A DNA stretch of 64,000 nt, from positions 314,363 through 378,362 of the forward strand of contig JXTC01000071.1 of the NCBI GenBank assembly GCA_002914845.1, in the 5' to 3' direction. Positions 47,058-59,283 of the stretch are shown in pieces (position 1 is the stretch's first letter; the number at the start of each line of letters is the position of its first letter). Source of the DNA: Trema orientale (taxonomy: Eukaryota > Streptophyta > Magnoliopsida > Rosales > Cannabaceae). The translations under genes and the position numbers were made by a program. Under the pieces are notes generated by a model. That model did not search any database. It was not told the origin of the DNA and was given only the letters and a program-made list of their open reading frames with translations.

Positions 47058-48693
47058 ATGGCGTCTTCCTCGATTGAGGTCTCTCCTGAAGAACGCCGGA
47101 ACTGGGTGGAACTGCCGCGGGGCGTGACGGCCTCACGGTTGGGCGCGATCGAAATCCTGACGAGTGGTCAGATGGTGTGCAAGCCGTGGCTGGACATCTG
47201 CAAGGACCCTCTCATGTGGCGAACCATTGACATGCACAACCTCGGTGATCCTGATTTGGATTTGGACTTGGAGAAGATGTGCCGCTACGCCGTCGACCGG
47301 AGTTGCGGCCAATTGGTTGACATCAACCTCGAGTACTTTGCTACTGATGAGCTTCTTCAGTATATCACTGATAGGTATATATATATATACATATATCTGT
47401 TTTGATAGGAAACGTTAAGAAATCTTATTGCAAATAGAAGGACCACCATATGCAATAAGAACCATCATATATATATATATATATATATCACTGATAGGTA
47501 TATTCATTTCTCTCATTTTTCGTTTTCTTTGGAATATCAGTTGATAATTTATTATGGGTTTTGTGTTGTTCCAACTCTTATTGATTAATACATTGTCTCA
47601 CATTTTCAAAATTTTGAGCTGAAAGGGAATGTTATAGGATAGAGCTCAAGGTAATGGTTTAGGTTTATCCAGCGGTTTGTGCGTGATTTTTTTATTCCTC
47701 AATTAATTTTTTCCGAAACGATTTCTGTTTGTCAGATTTGATAACAGTTTAAGAACATAGAGCTCAACGAGACATATAAATTGAGAGCTCTATTTTTCAT
47801 ATAATTATTTTAGATTTTAACAGTTGAGTTGAGATAATTCTTGGGCTGAGTCTAAATTTGAATTGTATTGGTTCTGGGATTTTGAATGAAACACATGGGA
47901 TGGTGGCCAATTCCATTGCTGTATCTCAAACTTTAGCGTGAAAGTAGTTTGGCAGAAATATTTTGAAACTGAGGGAAAAAATTGTGTTATGTTTTCTCCT
48001 TCTCCCCATTAATGAATGGTGAGAATTAACCAGATTGAGCGAAGTAGCAGAGGAGTTTTCAGTTTTGTGAGTCCACGAGTAAATTGTTTTCTTTTATGAT
48101 TATTTAACCTTCTTTCTGGCATGTCTAGTTGTTAGTAACTTAGTATAGTCTGGATCATGGGCTATCATTCCCCTACATAAAGTTTTGGCGTGCAAGTCGC
48201 AGGTTGTAGATTGGTCACGGCATTGTTTCTACACGTCTCTTTTCTGTCCATTTCTATTTTTTCCTTTCTGATATATTTAGATTTAAATGTGGAAACACAG
48301 TGGCCTGTAGATTCGTACAACAATATTACAAGCACTAGTTTCCCTGATAAACTTTGAAGCATAATAAGTTGAATCTTCCATCTCTAGATTCCAATGACGA
48401 ATGAATTGTGAAACAAGTTTCCAAAAAGTTTTGTTTCATTGCCTACATTATTGCTAAGTTGTGCTGCTTGATTCCTTCTACTATCTTTCAACAGATCGAA
48501 TCAGATCAAACGTCTTCGACTTGCTTGTTGCTACCATGTCTCAGACGAGGGATTGATTGAAGCCATTGGAAAACTTCCACTTTTGGAGGAGCTTGATCTG
48601 ACACTTTGCTCGTTCTCAGCAGAACCTCTCAAAGCTTTAGGGCGCAGTAGCGCTCATTTAAAATCATTTATAACTATGATGACTTCTGATTAA
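47058..48693 (+). CDS. F-box/LRR protein, SKIP19/FBL23-like, short and probably degenerate
   Basis: Two exons, 47058-47374 and 48495-48693, joined in phase 2 with AG/GT borders, giving 171 residues. F-box (about residues 13-56): NWVELPRGVTASRLGAIEIL, VCKPWLDICKDP and MWRTIDMHNLGD. LRR-type repeats follow (VDRSCGQLVDINLEYF, QIKRLRLACCYHVSDEGLIE and LPLLEELDLTLCSF). F-box proteins of this type bind SKP1 and choose targets for SCF ubiquitin ligases. Two oddities: the F-box lacks about three residues present in relatives (VTASxxxRLGAI), and the frame stops after LKSF where relatives continue to about 300 residues. A decayed or truncated copy is more likely than a working F-box protein. Confidence 0.7.
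47363..47502. repeat. Duplicated exon-intron junction with small inverted repeat between
   Basis: ATATCACTGATAGGTATAT spans the 5' splice site of the F-box gene (47362-47380) and recurs near 47484-47502. The ~104 bases between contain CTTATTGCA..TGCAATAAG, a short hairpin, and TA runs. Confidence 0.75.
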
Positions 48694-50304
48694 TTTCGTC
48701 TCATATCCGGTGATGAAACAACGGCTTAAAGCATAGAGGTGTAGAATCCCTGTTTTGTTTGTTTGTTGTTGATTTCTTTTTTCTTTTTTTTTTCTAAGGA
48801 CTGTTTTGTTTTTTTTATTTTCTGTAGTTATATGCATATTGCAAGTTTACTTTGTTACATTCATCAATTTTCACCAACGCTTCCGATTATTCGAACCGCT
48901 TTCTCTCTTATTTATAACGGCTGGGATGTTTGGTTACTATTATTTTTTTTTTTTTTTGGGTTAATGATATTAATAGCCGTTAAATCATACTTATTATACT
49001 TATAATTATTGTAATAATAATTTTTTTTGTCATAAATTTTAAATATTTAATAAAAATAAATCATTATACAGGCAACTATGATGAAGAATGAAATTTTAAA
49101 TTCTCATCTTATAAAATAAATTATTAAGATTTATGTAATTATTATAATAATAACACTTTTTTTATATAAATTTTTAAATAATGAGTCCTGTGCAAAACGT
49201 ACATTTTAATAATTAAGACTAAAGATTAGATTCTGACTCATAAAACTCAATAACGCAAAATTATATGCTTTGTTTGTAATTATTTTTTATTAAAAATTTA
49301 ATAATTTGTGACAAAAAGTTTATTACTATAATAATTATATAATTCAAGAATATTATGTAAGTTAAAAATTTGTAGTAAAAAATAATACAATAAATATAAT
49401 TTATAGACTATTACTGTATTTAACTCTTTTTTTATTCCCATGTCTTTGACAGTTACCTTCTCGCTTTTTGATACAACCTATCTTGCTTTCTTTTCTTTTT
49501 ACAGAACCATTTCTTGTGGTTCACTTGAAAAAGAATTCAAGGAACACGTAGCAAATTGGCAAAATGGTTATGGACAATTTTACTTTTATTTTTTATTTTG
49601 TGTAAAATTATATTTACATATTTTAAAATTCGGTAAATTTATACCAAATTTGTGCTAATTTTTTAAAATTATTTTTAATATAGTTTTTTGTATTAGTCGG
49701 CAAAAAATAATATATCTCAATTCTGATTACGTGTTTGGTAATAAATTTATTAGTCAATTTATATGGAAAAAAGTATAAATTTGAGATTTTTAAAACGTGG
49801 AGCTATAATTTTGTAAAAATTGAAAAAAATGGTTAAATTGACAAAAATGCTTTACCTAGAGTGTTTTTTTTTCCCGATAACCCAGCCACAATATTGACAG
49901 ATGTACGCACTTCTATTTTTAAGGAACATATACGTATGTTACTTGTACAAGCAATAGAGTACCGACATTATGGAACTTTGATTAGAAATATAATAATTAA
50001 TTGAGAAATATATATATATTTGTTTTGATAAATTGAGAAGATTATTGGTGTTCACATTTAATTTCAAAGAGAATGATTGAGATGATTAGTTCATAAGCAC
50101 TGACTATTAATTAGACTATAGAAGGCCACAATTTCCCGTACCTCGATACACCAAAAAGTCGGATAGACTAAGATTCACTAATTCTTTTTCTACATACGAT
50201 CTTCAAGATTCATCAAGACAATCTAAAAAACTCATCATTTGCAGCTAAGAGACCTTAATAATTAAATCATACCCACGAATAACACTAGCAGTGGACAGAA
50301 TATC
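48694..50304. other. No gene seen
   Basis: AT-rich DNA after the F-box gene. The first 60 bases may hold decayed LRR codons. No other element recognised. Confidence 0.45.
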
Positions 50305-50607
50305 TTGAAATCCACACAAGATAAGGCACGAGGAATGAACACGAAGATACACTCAGGAGGTAGTGGTGGACAGAATGTTTCAAATTCAGTTCTGACAGCG
50401 GCCCGAGGTGGAGGCATGGAGCTGCTCTCGCCTCTCAGGAGAGACAGTGGAGGGAAGTCGGGTAAATCGAATAATGGGCCAGCACTTTCAAAAGTGAGTG
50501 AGTTGGCAAAAGTTTTTCGCGGGTGTCTTGATCCGAATTCCAACTTTGGGCCCAGCCCGACCAAGCCTAAAACATCCTTGGTGAGCAAGAATATGGGGAA
50601 ATTATGA
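50305..50607 (+). pseudogene. Possible LINE ORF1 C-terminal fragment
   Basis: A 100-codon frame rich in Gly, Ser and Lys (KSGKSNNGPALSKVSELAKV, FRGCLDPNSNFGPSPTKPKT). The composition resembles the linker after the zinc knuckle in plant LINE ORF1 proteins. It lies upstream of, and in the same direction as, the LINE remains at 52267-54650. No diagnostic zinc finger is present, so the call is tentative. Confidence 0.4.
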
Positions 50608-52266
50608 GAATTAGGAGTGCCTCCACTTTGTTTTTCTAGCAGTGTTTTTCAGAATTATATTTTTAGGAATGCCAAAGAAGTTAAAGTATCAAAATACCCT
50701 CGAGGGGAATCAGTCTGAAATGCGAGGAACCTAGCTGAGGAGAAAGAGAGACATATTCAGAGCAAACAAAAAAAAAAAAAAAAGAAAGAGAGAGAGATAG
50801 ACATACACACTAGCATCTTTCCTGCCGAGGAGCTTGACCAGAGTCCCCGAGGGAGGTGAGGTGAGATGCGAAGCTGAAAGCTCTTTAGGCCGCACAATCT
50901 TCCCCGGCCACCATGAACTGTTCTTCCTCTGCACCTACACAATCAATCTTATGCTGACCTCGACTGCACCCGTACTTCCCATACCTACCACACATATACA
51001 CACACACAGACACACACACACTCTCTCTCTCTCTAGAAAAACTAATTAATAACTAGTTAGTCCGCGGCGAGTGAGTCAGCCTCCGACGAAGAACATGAAT
51101 GAGTTATGTAGGATTTGAAAAGTCAAATTCAGGTTAGGTCTAGGATCGTGTAATGTTGTATATTTTTGGAATGATTTTGAACTAAATTTGTGACTACTAA
51201 TGGATTTTGGGACTGATTTGTTTTTTCTTTTGCTCTAGGTTTTGGGACTGATTTTTATGTGTATTGGATTGATTCGTGACAACGATAGTTTTTTTTTGGA
51301 TCATTACAAATTGTGACTTTAAATTATAGGATAAATTGTGATAATTTTTATAAGATATGCATAAATTTTGTGAGTAGCAGTCACAAATCATGGTTATTTG
51401 ACACAAAATTATGATTATCATGAATTATGTGACTGTTGGTATCATGTATATATATATGTATATATAAAGCCATTGAATTTGTTATCCAATATGAATATTT
51501 ATTTTGCTTTTGTAAGATATGTACAAAATAGTCACAAATCAGGGTTACATGGCACAAAATTATGACTGTCATGAATTATGCAACTGTTGGTATCACATAC
51601 ATTGACTACTAATAGAGAAAATATCATAGTTTTTTTTGTAAAATTATATTTGTATTAGATAAATATTACTAAGCCATTATTGGCCAATAGGAATACTTAT
51701 CTTCCTTTTGTAAGGTTGGCACAAATTTTATGACTGAGAGTCACAAATTACGATAACATATCAAGATTATACAAATTACGGTAACATGATCTCATAATGT
51801 TCCTAACGATATAAAACATATTTTGATCTTGAGTCACAAAAATTGTAACAGATGGTCACATATATTTTGATTTATAGTAATCACAATGTCATTAGCATAT
51901 GAAAACATATTATAAATTTGTCACAAATTTGTGACATATGAGATCTGAGTTTGGAAGAGAGATAGAATGAGCAGAGCATTTGGAGGAATGAAAAAAAATA
52001 TTAGTTTGAAAATAAAAGAAAAGAAACTCGCATTTTGGGGAAAAAAAAGGAAAAGAAAGTAATGATATGAGCTGTAGTTTAGGAGAGAAAATTTGAGAAA
52101 AAATGGGAAAGAGGAGGGAAATACTCACCCAAAAAGTATAATATGACTTCAGGGTAATAAGTATTTTTCTCTATCTAAAAGCTACAAGAAATGTTATTCT
52201 GAAAAGTACTACCAGAAAAGTAAAATGAAGACAAAAGACTCTTAATCTCTATAATTTCCTAAGAAT
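50608..52266. repeat. Repeat-bearing insertion-like segment with TCACAAAT motifs
   Basis: Contains CA/CT and GA microsatellites (50770-50800 and 50995-51035) and at least two, perhaps three, diverged ~150-bp repeats (about 51350-51450, 51505-51600 and 51710-51790), each with GTAAGATATG or a similar start and AGTCACAAATC. ATGAATTATG..CTGTTGGTATCA is shared by the first two. It separates two LINE pieces and could be an inserted non-autonomous DNA element. Ends not resolved. Confidence 0.4.
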
Positions 52267-54650
52267 ATATCAAATGCCTTAAATGCAAATCGCTTGGGCT
52301 CTACCTCTTATGGTCCTGTTGGCCTGCGTAGCAATAAGAAAAGGAAAAAGATATGTAGTGGAGAGACTCTTCTTACACTTAGAGTTCAGATTATAGCAAC
52401 AAGCACCAAACAGAGCAGCCTAGACTCAGAAGGAAACCCCGTGGTGTCGCAGGATATTTCCCCTCAGAAGAACGACAATAAATTCTCTCCACAATCTAAG
52501 GAGGGGATAATGAAGAGTGTTTGGTAGTGACAAGCGAAAGCATTATCATCCTTACAACTGAAGTGCAGACATGTATCATCAATCCTTCCCATCCCTTATC
52601 TTGGTGCCAATACATTTTCTGATGACCCCAACCAAAATTTTAGGGAGGTCAAGTAGGCAGGCATTATCATGCCCCCAAAGTCCTTATGAAAATATTATCT
52701 TGTAACTATCGGGTTTAGGCAACCTCGTGCAGTTGGCTTTGATGGAGACTCTGATGAATTCGAATGTTATGAGCCGGCTATGGCGTAGGCTTGGCTACTC
52801 TAATACTAGTGTGGTTCCTGTTGTTTTGCCACTCCGAGAGTTTATGTCTTTTGTGGAAGCAATGGGTAGACCTTGATCTGATCTACTCTTCTATTTCCAG
52901 AATTGTGGTTTTCTTCCATCATTCTCAAAGCATACTTGGGGTGATACTGTTACTTTACTTATGCTACCTCCTACCACCACCTTCAAAAAGATTTTTGTGA
53001 CAATCTTGCTAATGAAGTTCATGAGAGGGGATGGATGTGGATGTGCATAGGTGATCTCAATTGTGCTATCTATGCAAACAAAAAGTTTGGAGGCGATGTT
53101 TTCAGACCTAGAAAAGTCCAGGGACTTTCAAATTTCATTTTCAAAATTGAATTTATTGATTTGGGCAGTGTTGGTACTCTTTCACATGGACTAATGGGAG
53201 GGATATCAGCCACTTAGTCAAAGAACAACTAGACATAGCCATATCTTCTCCTCAGTGGGTGATTCAATTCCCTAAGACAGGGTCTGAAATCTCCCGATAT
53301 ATCAATCCGACCATACCCCTCTTACTCCATTTAGATTCCTTGATGCTTGGATCAGAGATCTAGCTTACCAATCAGTCACTGAAAATGATTGGAATATCTA
53401 GGTGGAGGGGTACAATAGCTTCCAACTGATGGCAAAAATGAGCAACACAAGAAAGGCCCTCAAAAAGTGGAATAGAGAATATTTTTGGCTTTTGGGAGAA
53501 TAAACTTAGAATGCTCAACCAAATACTGAAGCAAGTCCAGAACTGTATTCATACTCAGGATAATTTGAGCATTGAGGCATTTATCCAAATGGAAATTAAG
53601 AGATATTGGCACGACAAGAACAAATCTAGAAACAAAAATCAAGAAAGCTGTGGCTCAAAAAAGGGGATTAAAATAGGTTCTTCCATGCTTTAACCATTGT
53701 TCGTGGGAGAAAGAATCACATCTCTGCAGTATCCAAAGAAGGTGAGAATTGGCTGAGAAGTCGAAATAAGATTGGTAAATATATTATTGAGAAATTCAAG
53801 GAGCTCTGCCCTAATTCATCTCCAATGTCTAAGACAAACTTACAGGTGCTTATTCCCCCAAAGATTACAGATACCAAAAATGAGACCCTGTGTAGAATAC
53901 CATCTCGGGAGGAAATCAAAGGAGTAATATGGGACATGATTCCACTAAAGGCTCTGGGACCAGATAAAATGCCTAGTAAGTTCTACAAATCCTACTAAAG
54001 ATATAATTGGCTATGATGTAATTTAATTTGTGCAGGAGATTTTCAGAATAGGGAAATTTGTAAAGGCAAACTGAACCTATATAGTACTTATTTCGAAAAA
54101 AGGGAATGCTCATTGATTTGATGATTTCAGACCAATTAGTTTATGTAATATTACTTATAATGTGGTATCAAAGCTACTAGCTAATAGGATGAGGTGTATA
54201 CTACCAGAACTTATATCGCACCACCAATCTACTTTTGTCCTGGGTAGTTGGATAACAAAAAACTCTATCCTTGCTAAAGAGGTTATGCATGCTCTAAAGA
54301 AGAAAACTGGGAAAAAGGCCTGTTAGGGATCAAGCTCGATATGCCAAAGGTATACAACAGACTAAATTGGAATTTCTTGCGCCGGATGCTAGAACCAAAC
54401 GGGTTCTTATCTCACTTTTGTAAGCTAATCATATTTTGTGTGACAACGGTCTCCTTCTCCGTCCTTCTAAATGGCAGCCCTCACCCTACCTTTATCTCAC
54501 AGCTTGGTCTTCGGCAAGGAGACCCTGTCTCGCCATACCTCTTCATCCTGTGTAGTGAGGTACTTTCCAAGTTTATCCTCCTGGAAGAATCAATTGGATC
54601 GATCAAGGGTATCAACATAACCCCAAACGGCCCAGCTATTGCCTGGGTCT
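52267..54650 (+). pseudogene. LINE remnant: ORF1 tail, endonuclease, reverse transcriptase
   Basis: In order: an ORF1-like tail (STSYGPVGLRSNKKRKKICS), an endonuclease segment (WMCIGDLNCAIYANKKFGGD, then NFIFKIEFIDLGSVGTLSHG) and reverse transcriptase blocks DFRPISLCNITYNVVSKLLA, HHQSTFVLG and LRQGDPVSPYLFILCSEVLS. Many stops and frame changes. It loses similarity after PNGPAI near 54650, before a clear FADD catalytic block. There is no poly(A) tail, so the 3' end is lost. Different family from the LINEs at 263 and 4707. Confidence 0.8.
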
Positions 54651-54969
54651 TTAGTCATCATCTACTAGCTAGATTAACCACTTGCGTTATACTATATGTT
54701 AAGAGTATCTTAATTATCAAATCGATCGTCGACGTTCCGTATATTTGGCCACAATCAATTTATATAGAGCATCTAGAGCTCATGGCTATATATATACATA
54801 ATTCTAAATACAACCTGAAATGAAATTCTAAAAGGACTCGATTAATAAAATAAAGTACAAACATTAGTTTCGTCAAATTAAGCATAAATTAATGCATGTC
54901 CTGATGAGAAAAATTACACATTGAGTCACGATCAATTTCTTTTATAATATACATTATTTAGGTGCTCCA

Positions 54970-56457
54970 TTATTTACCCAGCAACATGGCAAAACCTTGT
55001 AGCCAGTCCTCTTCATCCTCATATTTGATCTGCAAAATTAAAGTACACAAATTATAACTGATTAGCTTCATCAAAATCCCAGATTAATAAAAAACAAAGT
55101 TAAAAATTACTACTTCCTCGATCGAATTGTAGTGTTATATGTGTGTCATATAATTTTTTTTTTTGGGGATAAACGTCATATATATCTAATTAGTTTTACA
55201 ATAAAGATTGCTGTATATTGTGTGAAATATGAATAATTAAGTTGGACATATATATATATATATATATAGATATGTGTGTATATATATATTGATGAATATA
55301 GACATGTATTATTACCTGGACATAATCATCAGCATCGACATCAGCATCCTCAGAGCCAAAGTCCATCTGTTTTCGAGTAGAATCTAGTTCCTTCTTCTTG
55401 GCTACCATTTGCTGATATTCATGGTCATGACACACTTCATTGTTCCTTGCAAATCTCCCACGTACTCGAACTCTTCTGTCAGCTAGGGTTTTCCTAAAAG
55501 CATACTGTGCGCACATATGCACAGCAAATTACTCACTAATACGCACTAATACGATCTTATAAATTTTGTGTGTGTGTATATATATATATATATATGTAAA
55601 AGCGCGTGTGCATGTGCAACTATTTGTTATTAAGTATATACCTTAATGGTTTTGTTGAAATTCCTTTGGTTTCTCTTCTTCAAATATCTAACAATCCTTT
55701 CTTTCCTTTCTTCTTCGGAGTAACGTTTGACCTTCATGATCATACTGGGGTCTTCAATTGCATGCATTTGATTGCTTTGCATTCCCAGCTGCGACATATA
55801 AAATATTAACAAAACATAGATATTGATCTTTTAAGTCAAAACTAACTTTTAATTTTAATGTATATTATACATGTATTACAAAATGTACATATATATATAT
55901 ATATGCTACAAATTTAATAAGACCATGCATCGAGACTTACGTACCCAACTTTTCTGTCCCGCGCCTAAAAGGCTAACCTTCTTAAAGTCCGGCAAAAAAG
56001 ACGTGGCACAACATTCCTCCCCAAGCTCATGAATCAACCCATTATTAGTATTGTATCCGCCACCACCAAAATTCTCATGTACCCCGCCGGAGATTCCATG
56101 CAAATTATCAAAAATATTATAATCTCTCATCATCATGTTATAGTCATGATGATCAGAGAATAACAATGCGCCTGTGCCTGCAGCCGCAACACCGTCCGAA
56201 ACCCCACCAATCGTTTCCGGCAGGAACGACGTGGAGGCCGCCATAACCGCCGCAGACGACGACGACAACGATAATGAAGAAACAAGCGAGTCGGTCGGCG
56301 ACCAAGACAACGGCGACAAAGCATTTTCCAATCCAATATTGCTACTAGTATCGTGAAACGGAACCATAAATTCTTGATCTTGATCAGTTGTAACGGTATT
56401 AGTATCAGTAGCACCCCACATTGCGGGGGATTGGTAGTCCTGAGAGGTCATTATCAT
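54970..56457 (-). CDS. CCT-motif family (CMF) protein, four exons
   Basis: Exons on minus: 56457-55945, 55788-55642, 55504-55316 and 55029-54970, all AG/GT and phase 0, giving 302 residues. N-terminal part: MIMTSQDYQSPAMWGATDTN, Ser/Ala-rich stretches, and GGVHENFGGGGYNTNNGLIH. CCT motif (about residues 192-242): KRYSEEERKERIVRYLKKRN, NFNKTIK joined to YAFRKTLADRRVRVRGRFAR. An acidic tail (DFGSEDADVDADDYVQ) and a 19-residue last exon (IKYEDEEDWLQGFAMLLGK) follow. This is a CCT-only protein of a different branch from the gene at 38807-43359, but the intron inside CCT is in the same place. An in-frame stop just upstream of ATG 56457 closes the frame, making that the first possible in-frame start. 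The expected role is a nuclear transcription regulator, inferred from the family. Confidence 0.9.
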
Positions 56458-56521
56458 GAGGAGTAGGGAATAATGTATAGTCTAGAGAAGAGTAGAGATT
56501 TTCAGGAATGGATGAAGCCAT
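56405..56521 (-). other. Upstream ORF overlapping the start of the CCT gene
   Basis: An ATG at 56521 opens a 38-codon frame (MASSIPENLYSSLDYTLFPT..) that runs in another frame past the main ATG and ends at 56405, overlapping the coding start by about 53 bases. Either it is a true overlapping uORF that limits translation, or a one-base indel separates the real N-terminus from the rest of the gene. Confidence 0.6.
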
Positions 56522-56635
56522 TATATATAGAGAAGAGATGATCAAGAGGAGTAGTCTTAATGGAAAGGCGTGGGGTTGTGGACTTGTGAGGCTTGCTTTT
56601 AACACTGATCGTCTTTGCTACAGAGCCTCTTTATC

Positions 56636-56643
56636 TTTATATA
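56636..56643 (-). promoter_or_regulatory. Possible TATA box of the minus-strand CCT gene
   Basis: TATATAAA on minus, about 180 bases before the main start codon and 115 before the upstream ATG. The position fits a TATA box, but the stretch is AT-rich. Confidence 0.4.
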
Positions 56644-56940
56644 ATTTATATATATATACATAGAGAGATCGAGAGAGATCAAGAGAAGTACAATGTGTGT
56701 ATAAGTGCTCAGGGGCCAAGTTGTCTTGGCAAACTGTACGGCGGGGCCCGGGCAGCAAACCGGGTCGGATTAGAGGCACTTCACTTCCATAATTAGGCAA
56801 TTAGCAGTTAGTATAGGCAGCTTAATCATAGCTAATTAACTAAACTGTTTTTTTGGCTACAGGCACAACTAACTAGACTGTGGGAGACAGCTTCTTCTTT
56901 TACACTCTTGCTTAATTCTAGTCCTTTCGAAAATATATTA

Positions 56941-57643
56941 TAGGGGTGTTGCCAAACTGTGGAAACTGTCCAATCCAATCCAAACCGCTCAATCTGTACG
57001 GTTTTTTTTCTTAAATGGTCGGTTACGGATTAGAAAATATGAAAACCGACTTGGTCGGTTTAGTTTTCGATTTTAGAAAAATTCGGTCGGATTCAAACCG
57101 AACCGACCAATAAGTTTGTATATGTTATTTTTTTTAAATATATATTAATAGTTAAAAATTTAAGCTTATTCATTCTAATTGAGTAACGATTACTCTTAAC
57201 TTATTTAGGACTATGTTACTTAAGACTCTTATGATATTTTAAATTTTAAGTCTTATTGTTGTGATATGTTTAAGATTAAATACTTTAAGTTTACTATTCA
57301 ATTTTGATTAAGTTATAAGTTGTAACTAAAATTTAAGTTTACTATGACTTTCGATTTGATTATAGCTTTTAACTATGTTATGGTTTCGTTTTATATTTGG
57401 ACTTTATATTTTAGATGAAATATGATTATGATATGAGCTTAGTTGATATTGTATTAATTCAAATTTTGTAAGTTTTCAAACCGCAGAAATCGCCCAAATC
57501 GGCCGCAAAAATGTAGGTACGGTTTGGCCGGTTTGAATCGACAAACTTAAACCGCACGGATTGGTAAACCGACCAAACTGCACATTTGGATTGATTTCTG
57601 GATTGACGATTTAGACCGTCCAAACCGGCTATGAACACCCCTA
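56941..57643. mobile_element. hAT non-autonomous element (MITE) with 8-bp target duplication
   Basis: Terminal inverted repeats TAGGGGTGTT and AACACCCCTA (10 bp exact) lie within the 8-bp duplication ATATATTA (56933-56940 and 57644-57651). Subterminal regions carry many CGGTTT/AAACCG and CCAAACCG motifs. The 703-bp body has no transposase. It lies about 480 bases upstream of the minus-strand CCT gene's start. Confidence 0.95.
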
Positions 57644-57651
57644 ATATATTA

Positions 57652-58374
57652 TATCCCATGGCTAACAAATTATATATAAAACCAGACAATGAAGGAAAGA
57701 ATAGTCAAATCAGGAAGCCAAGAAGATCAATCTCAATGATTTTATTGAAATAAAAATGCTTCTCTCCCGAGAAAGAGTTTGCAATCTTTGACTTACAAAA
57801 AGATTTTAAAGCCGTTGGCTAACATTATACGCAACATGTGCACATGGGGCATGAGTTCGTACGCCAAAATCTGGCATAAAATAGAAGCTCTTTATTCCTT
57901 ATCTCAAAATGAAAACAGGCACTAACACTTTCTTTTATTAATTTTTCGTAAATCCACACAAACAGGAAAACATTTCTATTATTTCGATTGTTAAATCAAA
58001 GGACGGAAATTGCCAATGCTTTAAATCACTTCGATTTTACAATTTGCAGATGAGAGAGCTAGAAGCTATCAAAACTTCCAAATGGATCTGTGTATTTCAA
58101 GCACCAACAACTAAATACACTAGTTCTCAAAAAAGTTCAGTGTAGGATATTTGGTAAAGAATCTAAAGGGCAGGATAACACATGAGGACGAGATTAGAAA
58201 TCTATTCGAACTTCAAACAAAAGTTGCTCTTTGAATGAAATAGATAAAGACATTATTACTTTTCGAGGGACAAATCTCTGAGAACTTACAAGTACTACAA
58301 ACCATTTGTTCAAAATATAATGCTAATTTGATGAACCACCAATATTACAATCAACATCAACTAAATGTATAATA
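57652..58374. other. No gene seen
   Basis: AT-rich, with no open frame of interest. It ends at the target site of the solo LTR. Confidence 0.5.
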
Positions 58375-58379
58375 TTGGT

Positions 58380-59203
58380 TGTTAATATGTGAAATTTTCC
58401 CTCAAAGAATTGGCTCGCTAAGAATGAGCTCGCAGCACATGAAGAATAAGTTCACAACTCGCACCTCACACCTTATAACTCGCAAATTTAGTATTATATA
58501 TGTATGATAAAAGTCCAGCTCGTGCACCACATTATGCTCAGCTCCATATATATTTAGCAAATATCCAAAGCTACACTCCATTCAAGCTAGTAGACAAAAT
58601 GGCCAACTTAAGTGGAGAACAGTTATAATGTATGGCTGGTCATTTAGCATATTATATGCTCCCTTGGCTTATCTTCTGCTCGCGTGACTTGATGAATTAT
58701 TTTGGAAAATGAGCTGCACCACAATACTGAGATTAGAGAAGTCCAAGCCCATAATACGTGGAACAAGATAAGTGGGGGACACCTGAGAGATAAATTCATC
58801 CACTCTCACCTATACTTTGACCGCCATTATCTGCTACGTTAAACATGATTACTACAATAATACAAGGTTGCTATAGTAGTGCATTGTTACTACAGTAACA
58901 CAAAGGTTGCTATAGTACACACAGTATACATAGGATTGCTATAGTGTACACGTTTTATACATTATAAATAGCCCCTAAAATAAAAGAAGAAGGAATGGAT
59001 TCAGAAAAAAGAAAAGAGATCTAAAACTCTATCAGATCTACACTATCGTATGTAACTTCTCTCTCAATAATATTAACTACAGTGGATGTGGGCCGCCGAA
59101 ATTTCAGCTAAACCATTATAAAAAATTGTGTCTATTCCCTTCTTTATTATCACTCTTCCACAAACACATATTTTAGTTGTTACGCCGATTTTTGGTGTCA
59201 ACA
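58380..59203 (+). mobile_element. Solo LTR, probably Gypsy
   Basis: 824 bp from TGTTAATATGTG to TTTTTGGTGTCAACA, with the 5-bp target duplication TTGGT (58375-58379 and 59204-59208). It contains TATAAATAGCCCC (about 58968), typical of an LTR promoter, and repeated TTGCTATAGT blocks at 58866-58945. The neighbouring gag/protease relic runs on the opposite strand, so it is not this element's interior. Confidence 0.85.
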
Positions 59204-59283
59204 TTGGTTAGTATAGTAACATACGATAAGTATCTTTGCGAGTTGTTCCTCGTAGATATTCTTCCTGACCTTTAGCTTCTTAG

